Assembly (NCBI RefSeq): GCF_003182355.1
Contig: NZ_QGTW01000006.1
Coordinates: 229,134 to 293,133, forward strand
Source: Cytobacillus oceanisediminis
Lineage (GTDB): Bacteria > Bacillota > Bacilli > Bacillales > Cytobacillaceae
DNA: 64,000 nt
Direction: 5' to 3'
Below the pieces are notes generated by a model. That model saw only the letters and a program-made list of their open reading frames with translations, did not search any database and was not told the origin of the DNA. Below are positions 27,098 to 35,073 of this stretch, piece after piece (within the stretch, counting starts at the first letter, position 1; every line of letters starts with the position of its first letter). The position numbers were made by a program, and so were the translations under genes.

Positions 27098-27197
27098 ATT
27101 CAGCCCGCCTTTTATAGTTTCTGCTAACTATTTTATGTTGTTTCGGCCTGATTGAAATGGACAAACATCCAGTACAGAATGATTTGGAGGGTTGCCT

Positions 27198-27238
27198 AAT
27201 AGGAAAAACCCTGGAAGAGTACCAGGGTTTTTCCTATT
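27198..27238. terminator. 17-bp perfect stem, terminator of the 47-residue gene
   Basis: AATAGGAAAAACCCTGG and CCAGGGTTTTTCCTATT pair perfectly across 7 nt; the T-run is inside the stem. It lies 27 bp past the stop of the small gene at 27265. Confidence 0.75.
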
Positions 27239-27264
27239 AAGCATTATTCGATTCATTTTTCCTT

Positions 27265-27408
27265 CTAACCATTGCTTGGAGTGCCGCATTCCAAAAGCTC
27301 ACAGATCGCATCTCTGATTGCACCTGCTGCTGAAGGTGCAAGAATGCTTGCCAAAAGCAAGATAACCACTAACAATAAAACAATCACAATCGTTAAAGGT
27401 TCTACCAT
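27265..27408 (-). CDS. 47-residue membrane or exported peptide
   Basis: ATG at 27408 lies 9 nt behind AAGGGGGG. The product has a single strongly hydrophobic helix (MVEPLTIVIVLLLVVILLLA), an Ala/Gly-rich segment (SAAGAIRDAICEL) and a short tail with two Cys ending GTPSNG. It looks like a one-pass membrane peptide or a signal peptide with a tiny mature domain. A very stable hairpin follows the stop. No family recognised. Confidence 0.6.
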   Translation of the reverse strand: MVEPLTIVIVLLLVVILLLASILAPSAAGAIRDAICELLECGTPSNG

Positions 27409-27587
27409 GTTGATATCCCCCCTTTTTAAATTCAATTAATAAGGGTACCCTTACAAAGTTATGTTATGTTTAAAAAGTGGACATGCATATGCAAACATCA
27501 TTTACTATGAAAAAAAGGCGCTTGTACACTGGACTTTTGCCCAGTTTTTGTGTTGAAGACTGCCTGCTATAGACGATTTGTGAACTA

Positions 27588-27703
27588 GGGAATAGAAAAA
27601 AATAAAACTTGAGAATAGAATGAAAGAAGTGAGGAATAGATTTGAAAAAATCGGGAATGGAATTGAAACTCTGGTGCTTAGAAGTAGAAAAATGGGGAAT
27701 AGA
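27588..27703 (+). repeat. Phased short repeats, GGGAATAGA type
   Basis: Copies of (G/A)GGAATAGA begin at 27588, 27611, 27632, 27653 and 27695, that is 23, 21, 21 and 42 (2 x 21) bp apart; the missing position 27674 holds a degenerate copy. The segments between are unrelated AT-rich sequence. It lies between the nagP terminator and the 47-residue gene; the rest of 27409-27810 shows nothing else. Confidence 0.6.
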
Positions 27704-27761
27704 CTGCCAGAACACTTTTTAACTATTAAACAGTGATACATAAGACATTAGGTACTAACCC

Positions 27762-27810
27762 AAAAAAACTGGCTTCCCAAGGCATTTGCCTAAAAAGCCA
27801 GCTTCCTTTT
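27762..27810 (-). terminator. Terminator of nagP
   Basis: CTGGCTTTTT pairs with GGGAAGCCAG around a GGCAAATGCC inner stem (minus strand), followed by seven T. Confidence 0.85.
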
Positions 27811-29187
27811 TTATTTCTTTTTCAATTCATTGGATAGGAACTCGACGCCAGTTCCCACGATTACTTGAAGATCTGTTTTACTTAGTTTGATTACACCTTT
27901 GGAGCCAAGCTGTTTTAATCGTGCTTCATTTACCAGCGACATATCTTTAACTTTTAATCGCAGGCGGGTTACGCAGTTATCAATTTCAACAAGGTTTTCT
28001 TTTCCGCCCAAAGCAGCGAGGTATCCATTGGCTGCTTCCGTGTAGGAGCCTTTAACAGTGAAATTCTCTTCAAATTCACCTTCAACCTCGTCTTCACGTC
28101 CTGGCGTTTTCAAGTCTAATTTTTTGATCAGGAAGTAGAAGATAACAAAATACAAAAGCGCATAGATAAGGCCTATTCCTGCCAGCAGTACTGGTTTCTG
28201 TGCAATTCCGAAGTTCAGGAAATAATCAATCGCTCCTGCAGAGAACCCAAAGCCGTGATGGATGTCCAGAACATAAGCGATGGACATGGCCAAGCCTGTA
28301 AGTATCGCATGAATGAAATATAATACAGGTGATAAAAACATAAATGAGAATTCAATCGGCTCTGTGATGCCTGTCAGGAATGATGTAAAAGCAAGGCCGG
28401 CAAGCGCCCCGGTCATTGCCTTTCTTCGCCCCTTTTTAGCTGCGGCAATCATCGCAAACGCTGCTCCAGGCAATCCGAACATCATGATAGGGAAAAATCC
28501 TGCCATGAAAATTCCCGCGGATGGATCTTTTGCAAGAAAGCGCCATAAATCTCCTTTAATGACATCGCCGGCTGCATTTGTAAATTCGCCAAACTCAAAC
28601 CATACGAGTGTGTTTAAAATATGATGAAGGCCAATCGGAATTAATAGACGGTTCAAGAATCCAAAGACACCTACACCCGCAGCACCGGCCCCGATAATCC
28701 AATCACCGACACTGTTGATGCCTGCCTGGACCGGAGGCCACATATAGCCGAACAGGAACGCAATCACCAGCATAATAAGTGATGTTACAATAGGGACAAA
28801 CCGCTTTCCTCCGAAGAACCCCAGCCAATCCGGCAGTTTAATATCATGATATTTATTGTATAATAGTCCTGCAATAATACCGGAAATAATACCCCCAAAA
28901 ACCCCCATATTAATCGTTTCATTTATGGCAGCGGCACCTTCTGTTAAAACAAAATAGCCAACCGCTCCGGCAAGAGCGGCTGCTCCATTGCTATCCTTCG
29001 AAAAACCAATTGCAATGCCAATAGCAAACAACAGGGCCAAATGGCCAAAAACTGCATTGCCTGCTGCAGAGATAAACGGAATTCCCAAAAGGTCATCCTG
29101 CCCTAACCTGAGCAAAAGCGCAGCCGCCGGCATAATCGCAATCGGAAGCATCAAAGACTTACCAATCTTCTGCAAAAACCCCAACAT
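27811..29187 (-). CDS. nagP: PTS N-acetylglucosamine-specific EIICB component
   Basis: Imports and phosphorylates GlcNAc. 458 residues in order EIIC then EIIB: about ten membrane segments from residue 10 (LMLPIAIMPAAALLLRLG, IGFSKDSNGAAALAGAVGYF, LNRLLIPIGLHHILNTLVWF, AMTGALAGLAFTSFLTGITE with the GITEPIEF sugar-site motif), and a C-terminal EIIB with the phospho-cysteine in IDNCVTRLRLKV (about residue 408). There is no EIIA, as in B. subtilis NagP. The ATG at 29187 is 6 nt from AGAGGTG; the longer in-frame start lacks a site. C-B order and sequence fit NagP rather than MurP (which is B-C). Its neighbours release GlcNAc from muropeptides. Confidence 0.93.
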   Translation of the reverse strand: MLGFLQKIGKSLMLPIAIMPAAALLLRLGQDDLLGIPFISAAGNAVFGHLALLFAIGIAIGFSKDSNGAAALAGAVGYFVLTEGAAAINETINMGVFGGIISGIIAGLLYNKYHDIKLPDWLGFFGGKRFVPIVTSLIMLVIAFLFGYMWPPVQAGINSVGDWIIGAGAAGVGVFGFLNRLLIPIGLHHILNTLVWFEFGEFTNAAGDVIKGDLWRFLAKDPSAGIFMAGFFPIMMFGLPGAAFAMIAAAKKGRRKAMTGALAGLAFTSFLTGITEPIEFSFMFLSPVLYFIHAILTGLAMSIAYVLDIHHGFGFSAGAIDYFLNFGIAQKPVLLAGIGLIYALLYFVIFYFLIKKLDLKTPGREDEVEGEFEENFTVKGSYTEAANGYLAALGGKENLVEIDNCVTRLRLKVKDMSLVNEARLKQLGSKGVIKLSKTDLQVIVGTGVEFLSNELKKK

Positions 29188-29291
29188 CCCAAACACCTCT
29201 TTCTTTCTCAATTTAATAATAATTATGAACAGGCTTTACTTTTTAGTACCAGGTACCACCCGAATTTTGTCGAAAAATCTTAGTAAAGAGT

Positions 29292-29328
29292 AAAAGAACC
29301 TGGGGGCGATTGCCACCAAGTTCTTTTT
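29292..29328 (-). terminator. Terminator of namZ
   Basis: AAGAACTTGG pairs with CCAGGTTCTT (one G-U or mismatch), followed by TTACTCTTTA on the minus strand. Confidence 0.65.
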
Positions 29329-29341
29329 ACGGATTGCTAGT

Positions 29342-30589
29342 TTAGTAAAGCAGATATTGCTTGCGTGTTTGATTGAATTGATCCAGTTCTTCCTGCCATT
29401 TATGTGAGATTTCTTCTACTGATTTTCCTTCTTCAATGGCTTCGCGCACCCAGCCGTTGCCCATGAGGTTATCAAAGAATGAAATGCCTGCACTGTTTTC
29501 TGCACGGAATTGGAAGTCTTCCGGATACATATCATGAATCGCTTTTACGATGTGAAGCCCCGTTTCTACAGGCTTAAAGGAATTACGATTTGTAATATGA
29601 ATCTGGATACCATGAGAAAGCTTTCCAGAGTGCTTGGAAAAGAACGGGGTAAATGAAGCAGCCCTAAATGTTACACCTGGCAATTTAAGGCTATTCAAGT
29701 GTGCTGACAAGTCATCCGCATTAATAAATGGAGCGCCGATTAATTCAAAAGGCTTAGTCGTTCCACGTCCTTCAGATACATTCGTTCCTTCAATTAAGGC
29801 CGCACCCGGATAAACCAAAGCCGTTTCCAACGTTGGCATATTGGGAGAAGGCATTACAAATGGAAGATTGGTGTCATCGTAATACATATTACGCTTCCAC
29901 CCATTCATTTCTACAACAGTCAAATCGGCCCCAATTCCGAATTCTTCATTAAATAATTTCGCAAGTTCACCGACAGTCATTCCATGGCGAAGCGGAATCG
30001 CATAATTACCTACGAATGAAGAATATTTCATATCAAGAACAGGTCCTTCAACCTTTGCTCCGCCTTGAGGATTTGGGCGGTCGAGCACGATGAATGGAAT
30101 GTTATTTTCCTTGGCAGCTTCCATGGCATAAGCCATTGTGTAAATATATGTGTAAAAACGCGTTCCTACATCCTGGATATCAAATAGAAGAACATCAACA
30201 TTTTCAAGCATCTCAGGTGTTGGCTTTTTGGTTTGTCCATATAAGCTATATACAGGCAGGCCGGTTTTTTCATCGATATAGTATTCAACATACTCCCCGG
30301 CCTGAGCGCTTCCACGGACTCCATGCTCTGGTCCATATAAAGCAGTCAATTCAACATCAGGATCATTGTGCAAAAGATCGACAATACTGTTTAGCTCCTG
30401 ATCAACGCCAGTTGGATTCGTAATCAGCCCGACCCTTTTCCCTTCAATTAGATGCTTTTGCTCATTTAAGAGCACTTCAACACCCAGTTCGAACTTTTTG
30501 TTCTTGCCATTTCCATTGTCTGCAAGCACAATGGATAAAGAAGAGAGTACTAGAATCATTGTCAAAAAAGACATAAACCATTTTTTCAT
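29342..30589 (-). CDS. namZ: Secreted exo-beta-N-acetylmuramidase NamZ (DUF1343)
   Basis: Releases MurNAc from the non-reducing end of peptidoglycan fragments outside the cell. 415 residues with a signal peptide (MKKWFMSFLTMILVLSSLSI, cleavage near LAD). Family landmarks: GKRVGLITNPTGVD, ALYGPEHGVRG, GLPVYSLYGQTKKPTPEML, LLFDIQDVGTRFYTYIYTM, VLDRPNPQGG, SEGRGTTKPFELIGAPFI. Start follows GGGAGGGAAATCTA. It lies between nagP and nagZ as in the ybbC-ybbD order of B. subtilis. No murQ/murP is visible in the window for the released MurNAc. Confidence 0.93.
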   Translation of the reverse strand: MKKWFMSFLTMILVLSSLSIVLADNGNGKNKKFELGVEVLLNEQKHLIEGKRVGLITNPTGVDQELNSIVDLLHNDPDVELTALYGPEHGVRGSAQAGEYVEYYIDEKTGLPVYSLYGQTKKPTPEMLENVDVLLFDIQDVGTRFYTYIYTMAYAMEAAKENNIPFIVLDRPNPQGGAKVEGPVLDMKYSSFVGNYAIPLRHGMTVGELAKLFNEEFGIGADLTVVEMNGWKRNMYYDDTNLPFVMPSPNMPTLETALVYPGAALIEGTNVSEGRGTTKPFELIGAPFINADDLSAHLNSLKLPGVTFRAASFTPFFSKHSGKLSHGIQIHITNRNSFKPVETGLHIVKAIHDMYPEDFQFRAENSAGISFFDNLMGNGWVREAIEEGKSVEEISHKWQEELDQFNQTRKQYLLY

Positions 30590-30673
30590 TAGATTTCCCT
30601 CCCTGTTTGGAAACGATGCCGGACAAAGCCTAGAAAAGCCTGTCCGGACCGTTTTGTAGATAAATCACCCAAA

Positions 30674-30723
30674 TTCGTTATATATTGGAAATTCCGTTGA
30701 TGAACTTGCCCTTTTCGTTGATA
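30674..30723 (+). repeat. Phased short repeats, TTCGTTGATA type (3 units)
   Basis: Cores CGTTATA (C at 30676), CGTTGAT (30695) and CGTTGAT (30716) are 19 and 21 bp apart, between nagZ and namZ. The same motif recurs at 53994-54084. Confidence 0.5.
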
Positions 30724-30773
30724 TCTTCCATGCGAAGCACTATTCAACTGATCTTTCGTAAACTAAAACCTAC

Positions 30774-32888
30774 TTAATAGCTCAAACCATGCCCAAATTC
30801 ATATAAAACGCTTCCTTCCACGCCAGGAATCGTAATTGGCAATTTACCGGAAGGGTTATTTTGGCCAAAAATGGATGCCGCTGTTGCTTCAAAGCTCGCT
30901 GTTCTAAATCCGTATTGTGCGAGGTACGCATCAACTTTCGGATATGCCATAATGTCATATGGATTGCGGATGCCGACACCAATAACTGGAGCATCTGCTG
31001 CAGCAATGATCGAGTTAATCATTTGCATTTGAGCGCTGTCCGGTGAACGTCCTGATACATTAAAGGTGTAAGATCCAACGATTACTGCGCTTGCATCTTT
31101 GATTTGTTGAAGCTGGGCTTCCGTCAATTTATAGGTAGACGTTTGGATAACAGCTGTATTTTCGTGATGCTTACTCACTGCATCCACAAGGCTTGTAATA
31201 TACGTATTGCCCACGACAACAATCTTATCATCACTTTCAACATTTAAAGGCAATGCTGCACCTTCATTTTTCACTAATGTAATTGAATGCTCTGCTGCCT
31301 CTTTTTCTACCTGCTTATGCTCTTCGGATCCGACAACCTTGAGTGCATCTGCAATTTTTTCTTCAATCGGCTGAGGTGTTTCTTCTTTAATAATTCCCCG
31401 TTTGATTTTCAATGTTAAAATTCGTTCAACGGAAGCTTCAATGCGTTCCTCTGAAATTTCTCCGCTATTAACAGCGTTCAAAAGTCCTCCTGCCACTTCT
31501 TCCAGCCCAACCGGCATCAGCACGATATCAGTACCCGCTTTTACTGCACGAATTGCTGCCTCAACTGGGCCAAAATGATCTGCAATGGCTTTCATATTCA
31601 TTGCATCCGTTGTAATGACGCCTTCATAGCCCATTTCTTCTCTCATAAGTTCTGTCAGCACTTTATAAGAGAGTGTTGCTGGAATTGCGATCTCTTCACC
31701 TGTTTTTTGCGAGACGGCCTTTGTATCATCAATTTTAGGGAAGGTAACATGTGCAGTCATAATGGCATCAATTCCCGCTTCTATTCCCTTTTGGAAAGGA
31801 TACAATTCAACCTCTTTTAATCGTTCTTTATCATGCGGTACTTCCGGCAATCCTAAATGTGAATCTACAGCAGTATCTCCATGCCCAGGAAAATGCTTGG
31901 CTGTTGCCGCTACGCCGGCTGATTGCAGTCCTTCTGTGTAGGCTACACCCATTTTCGCCACCAGCTCGGGATCTTCCCCAAAGGAGCGAACACCAATTAC
32001 CGGGTTATCCGGATTATTATTAACATCCATAACAGGGGCAAAGTTCATGTTAATACCAAGTGACCCGAGCTCTTCACCAATTGCCTTGCCGACTTTGCGG
32101 GAAATTTCCTCGGAACGTGTCGCCCCTAAAGCCATATTTCCAGGCATATCAGTCCCAGATTGAAGGCGTGTGACGATTCCGCCTTCCTGGTCAATTGTCA
32201 TTAACAGCCCGAACTTTTCAGCAGCCTCCTGGTATTCCGAAACAAGTTTGGCCGTCTGCTCTGTTGTCACAACGTTTTCACGGAATAAAATAACTCCGCC
32301 AAGATGATAGTCTTTTACAAGCTGCTCAATTTCAGGAATCATTTCTGTTACGTTTTCACCATTCCAATTGCGGAAATCTGGCATCAGCATTTGGCCAATT
32401 TTTTCTTCAATTGTAAGGTTGCTGACTGCGTGGCCAATGACATCATAACGATCTCCCTGCTCCTTGATAACCTCCGCTTTGGAAGCTGGCTTTCCCTCGC
32501 CTTCTTCTTTTGAGTCCACTTTATAATCGATGGCAATCCGGTCTTTAAATTCTCCATCTGTTACACTGATAAAAGTTCTGCCGTTTTGTCCAGTAAGTGT
32601 CACTTTTCCGTTCTGGTCAACTTTTGCTATATTTTTATTGGAAGACTTCCACTTTACACCGGAAGAGACTCCCATGAAATGGCCTTCTTCAAAAACATGA
32701 AGGGCCTTTAATTGTATATCCCCTCCATTGGCGTCCGTAACAGCTTGGGGGACATTTTGCAGGATGATTAAATCCTTGACTGCACTTTCAGCAGCTGCCT
32801 TTTTCACGGGAGCACCAATACCAAGCTGGGAGACTGCCAAAATTAGTGCGAGAAGAGAAAGGATTACCACTTTTCGCGCTTTCCTCAT
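30774..32888 (-). CDS. nagZ: Secreted beta-N-acetylglucosaminidase NagZ (GH3) with N-terminal Ig-like domain
   Basis: Removes GlcNAc from muropeptides outside the cell. 704 residues, about 60 longer than B. subtilis NagZ. A signal peptide (residues 1-35) is followed by a bacterial Ig-like (BIG2-type) segment, about 40-125 (WKSSNKNIAKVDQNGKVTLT), then the GH3 catalytic barrel with the KHFPGHGDTAVDSHLGLP motif containing the general acid His/Asp, and the nucleophile Asp in GVITTDAMNMKAIADH (about residue 425), and a C-terminal sandwich domain ending FGHGLSY. Start at 32888. The extra N-terminal domain is probably a wall-binding or spacer module (inference). Works with NamZ and the AmiE-like protein upstream. 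Confidence 0.93.
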   Translation of the reverse strand: MRKARKVVILSLLALILAVSQLGIGAPVKKAAAESAVKDLIILQNVPQAVTDANGGDIQLKALHVFEEGHFMGVSSGVKWKSSNKNIAKVDQNGKVTLTGQNGRTFISVTDGEFKDRIAIDYKVDSKEEGEGKPASKAEVIKEQGDRYDVIGHAVSNLTIEEKIGQMLMPDFRNWNGENVTEMIPEIEQLVKDYHLGGVILFRENVVTTEQTAKLVSEYQEAAEKFGLLMTIDQEGGIVTRLQSGTDMPGNMALGATRSEEISRKVGKAIGEELGSLGINMNFAPVMDVNNNPDNPVIGVRSFGEDPELVAKMGVAYTEGLQSAGVAATAKHFPGHGDTAVDSHLGLPEVPHDKERLKEVELYPFQKGIEAGIDAIMTAHVTFPKIDDTKAVSQKTGEEIAIPATLSYKVLTELMREEMGYEGVITTDAMNMKAIADHFGPVEAAIRAVKAGTDIVLMPVGLEEVAGGLLNAVNSGEISEERIEASVERILTLKIKRGIIKEETPQPIEEKIADALKVVGSEEHKQVEKEAAEHSITLVKNEGAALPLNVESDDKIVVVGNTYITSLVDAVSKHHENTAVIQTSTYKLTEAQLQQIKDASAVIVGSYTFNVSGRSPDSAQMQMINSIIAAADAPVIGVGIRNPYDIMAYPKVDAYLAQYGFRTASFEATAASIFGQNNPSGKLPITIPGVEGSVLYEFGHGLSY

Positions 32889-32956
32889 TTTCTACACCGT
32901 CCTAACTGCGTATTTTTCAAAATCGCTTATGCTTACTTTCTCCAAATGATAGAAAA

Positions 32957-34666
32957 CTAGTAATTTCTTTTTTGCCAGCCCTCACCTGTAAAATCTGGTT
33001 CAACTGTTTCGCTATTAGAAAACTCCAACTTCACATTTTTAACGTACCAGCCTCTTCCGTTCACCGAGCTGTCCGTTTGGTATTTGAAACGAATATATTT
33101 TGTACCTGCAGGGATCGCCACTTTTTCATTATTCCAATCGACGCTGCTGCCTGTGAATGGCTGGGCTGCTTGAGTCCAATTAACGCCATCCTCAGAAACT
33201 TCCACATAGGCCTTGTCAAAATTGGTTTCAGTTCTGTACCACGTATCGAAGGAAAGAACTGCATCTTCTGCAACATCCACTTTAGCATTCAAATTATGCT
33301 GTGCTTTATCTCCATATCCAGAGAACCAGGCATCCCCTTTTCCAGGGATCGAAACTGGAATCGAATCAGCAACCTGCCTTGCAAAGGCTCTTCTGGCAAT
33401 ATTGGTTGTAACCGTATTTCGTGATGGATGTACACGGTTTGTCAGGAGAATCGCAATTGTTCCGTTATTTCGATTAATAACGATGGAAGTTCCTGTGTAC
33501 CCTGTATGCCCCAGTGAAGTGCCCTCAGATAAGGCATCCATAAACCATCCCTGTCCAAGTTCCCAGCCAAGTCCGTGGTCATCGCCAGGGAATTGCGGAA
33601 TTTGATTTTCAACAAGCATTTTTACGGTTTCTTCTTTTAGAATTTGCCTGCCGCCGTATCGGCCGTCATTCACATACATATGGGCAAATTTTGCAAGATC
33701 AGCGGCTGTTGAAAAGACGCCTGCATGGCCTGCCACGCCATCAAGTGACCAGGCATTTTCATCATGTACTTCACCCCATACAAGTCCCCGGTTGATGGCA
33801 GGCTGATATTCAGTTGCAGCAATACGGTGTTTCAAGGATTCAGGCGGGTTATACATTGTATCTTTCATGCCAAGCGGCTCTGTAATATGCTCTTTCACAA
33901 ATTCATCAAGCCTTTGCCCCGATAAACGTTCGACTAGTGCACCAAGCGTAATCATGTTCAAATCGCTGTATGTATACGCTTCGCCTGGCTTATTGGCTAA
34001 AGGATATTTAAAAACGATCTGCATTCGGTCTTCACGGCTGCTGCCCTGGGAATGTAAAGGAATCCATGCAGTGAACCCTGATGTATGTGTCATCAGCTGT
34101 CGGATCGTCACATTTTCCTTGCCGTTTTCTGCAAACTCTGGAATGTATTTTGCTACAGGTTCATCAAGCTGAAAATAACCTTCATCGTATAACTTCATGG
34201 CAGCTGTAGTTGTAAATATTTTACTGATCGAAGCCAGGTCAAAAATCGTATCTTCTGACATTTCAATGGGGTTTTCCGCTTCGTTAAATTTATTATCCGT
34301 ATAACGGTAAGCATATCCGTATGCATCATGCTTCACGATATGCCCCCTTCTTGCTACAAAAGCTACAGCGCCAGGCATGACTCCATCTGCTATCATATCC
34401 CCCATAATTGGATCAATATTATCAAGCGGCTGCTGAACCATTCCTGCTCCGACTGCAGATCCCGGATGAAGAACAGGAGAAACAGGACCCGGACGATCCC
34501 ATGCAAAAACCGGATGAACTTTGTGTTTCGTACTCTTGTTATCTTTCATTTCCATTATTGGCGCAACTCCTTCCCCGCTTTGTGCAGATACCGGATGTAC
34601 TGCCGGAATAAAGAGTGAAGTGCTTAATGCAGCTGCAAGCGCAACAGTAATTGATTTGTTTTTCAT
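32957..34666 (-). CDS. Secreted serine hydrolase, AmiE/YbbE-like, with C-terminal beta domain
   Basis: 569 residues. Signal peptide (MKNKSITVALAAALSTSLFI, cleavage near VSA). The beta-lactamase-fold domain (about 75-410) has the SISK catalytic Ser-Lys, YSDLN as the second motif and HTGYTGTS as the KTG-equivalent. B. subtilis AmiE (YbbE, about 440 aa) sits at this place in the same cluster and is an N-acetylmuramyl-L-alanine amidase. This one has an additional 130-residue beta-sandwich (AVLSFDTWYRTETNFDKAYV, ISEDGVNWTQ-like ripple, IRFKYQTDSSVNGRGWYVKN) found in many secreted hydrolases as an adhesion or carbohydrate-binding fold. AAAGGAGG supports the ATG at 34666. First gene of the recycling unit, behind dre-like and cre-like sites. 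Confidence 0.88.
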   Translation of the reverse strand: MKNKSITVALAAALSTSLFIPAVHPVSAQSGEGVAPIMEMKDNKSTKHKVHPVFAWDRPGPVSPVLHPGSAVGAGMVQQPLDNIDPIMGDMIADGVMPGAVAFVARRGHIVKHDAYGYAYRYTDNKFNEAENPIEMSEDTIFDLASISKIFTTTAAMKLYDEGYFQLDEPVAKYIPEFAENGKENVTIRQLMTHTSGFTAWIPLHSQGSSREDRMQIVFKYPLANKPGEAYTYSDLNMITLGALVERLSGQRLDEFVKEHITEPLGMKDTMYNPPESLKHRIAATEYQPAINRGLVWGEVHDENAWSLDGVAGHAGVFSTAADLAKFAHMYVNDGRYGGRQILKEETVKMLVENQIPQFPGDDHGLGWELGQGWFMDALSEGTSLGHTGYTGTSIVINRNNGTIAILLTNRVHPSRNTVTTNIARRAFARQVADSIPVSIPGKGDAWFSGYGDKAQHNLNAKVDVAEDAVLSFDTWYRTETNFDKAYVEVSEDGVNWTQAAQPFTGSSVDWNNEKVAIPAGTKYIRFKYQTDSSVNGRGWYVKNVKLEFSNSETVEPDFTGEGWQKRNY

Positions 34667-34720
34667 ATTGCCTCCTTTATTATTATGACTTTTGCCCAAA
34701 CAATAACCTCCTTTGCTTCC

Positions 34721-34734
34721 TGAAAAGGTTTACA
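34721..34734. promoter_or_regulatory. cre-like CcpA site
   Basis: TGAAAAGGTTTACA matches the TGWNANCGNTNWCA consensus except for one central base (G for C). It lies between the dre-like operator and the amiE-like start, fitting catabolite repression of amino-sugar use. Confidence 0.5.
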
Positions 34735-34767
34735 TTTCATACTTTTAGCTTAATAGAGTAAGAGTAT

Positions 34768-34782
34768 AGTTGTCTATACCAC
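34768..34782. promoter_or_regulatory. dre-like NagR (YvoA) operator
   Basis: On the minus strand GTGGTATAGACAACT matches the NagR box of B. subtilis nag genes (TGGTnTAGACnA core). It overlaps the spacer and -10 (TATACT) of the likely promoter of the recycling unit, consistent with repression relieved by GlcNAc-6-P or GlcN-6-P. Confidence 0.65.
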
Positions 34783-34920
34783 ATAAGTCCTGTTCTAGTT
34801 AAAAACTTCCAGTTAAATAGAATATAATCTAGTTATATTTGACTATTCTGAAAACTCATTATCTAATTCTTTCTCAAAAGAAAATATAACATTCGTTCCC
34901 AAGCAAATGTCCCTGATGAT

Positions 34921-35010
34921 TATTCGCTAAGTCTCATACTTTCTTCGTAGTTTTCATTTTTTATTCGCTAATTTCCAAGGTTTATTTGCCAGAATGAGTC
35001 TTTTATTCGC
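34921..35010 (+). repeat. Phased short repeats, TTATTCGCTAA type (5 units)
   Basis: The central C (or its T substitute) of (T)ATTCGC(T/A)AA falls at 34925, 34946, 34966, 34987 and 35008, i.e. spacings of 21, 20, 21 and 21 bp. It lies between the ABC exporter terminator and the recycling promoter. Confidence 0.6.
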
Positions 35011-35043
35011 AAAGTACACAATTAGACATTGTCAGGACCATGT

Positions 35044-35072
35044 AAAAAAGCGGAATCCTAACCGGATTCCGC
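35044..35072 (-). terminator. Terminator of the ABC exporter gene
   Basis: GCGGAATCC and GGATTCCGC pair across 5 nt, followed by TTTTTT on the minus strand. Confidence 0.88.
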
Positions 35073-35073
35073 C

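Noticed and set aside
27470..27741. Minus-strand frames encoding SIPHFF-like heptad peptides
   Set aside because: They are produced by the 21-bp phased repeat array read in frame; no ribosome site or start context, and the periodicity explains the protein-like look.
27811..29187. MurP (N-acetylmuramic acid PTS) because of namZ/nagZ/amiE neighbours
   Set aside because: Domain order is EIIC-EIIB and the sequence follows NagP, whereas MurP is EIIB-EIIC.
30094..30423. Plus-strand frame inside namZ
   Set aside because: Antisense shadow of a gene with clear family motifs.
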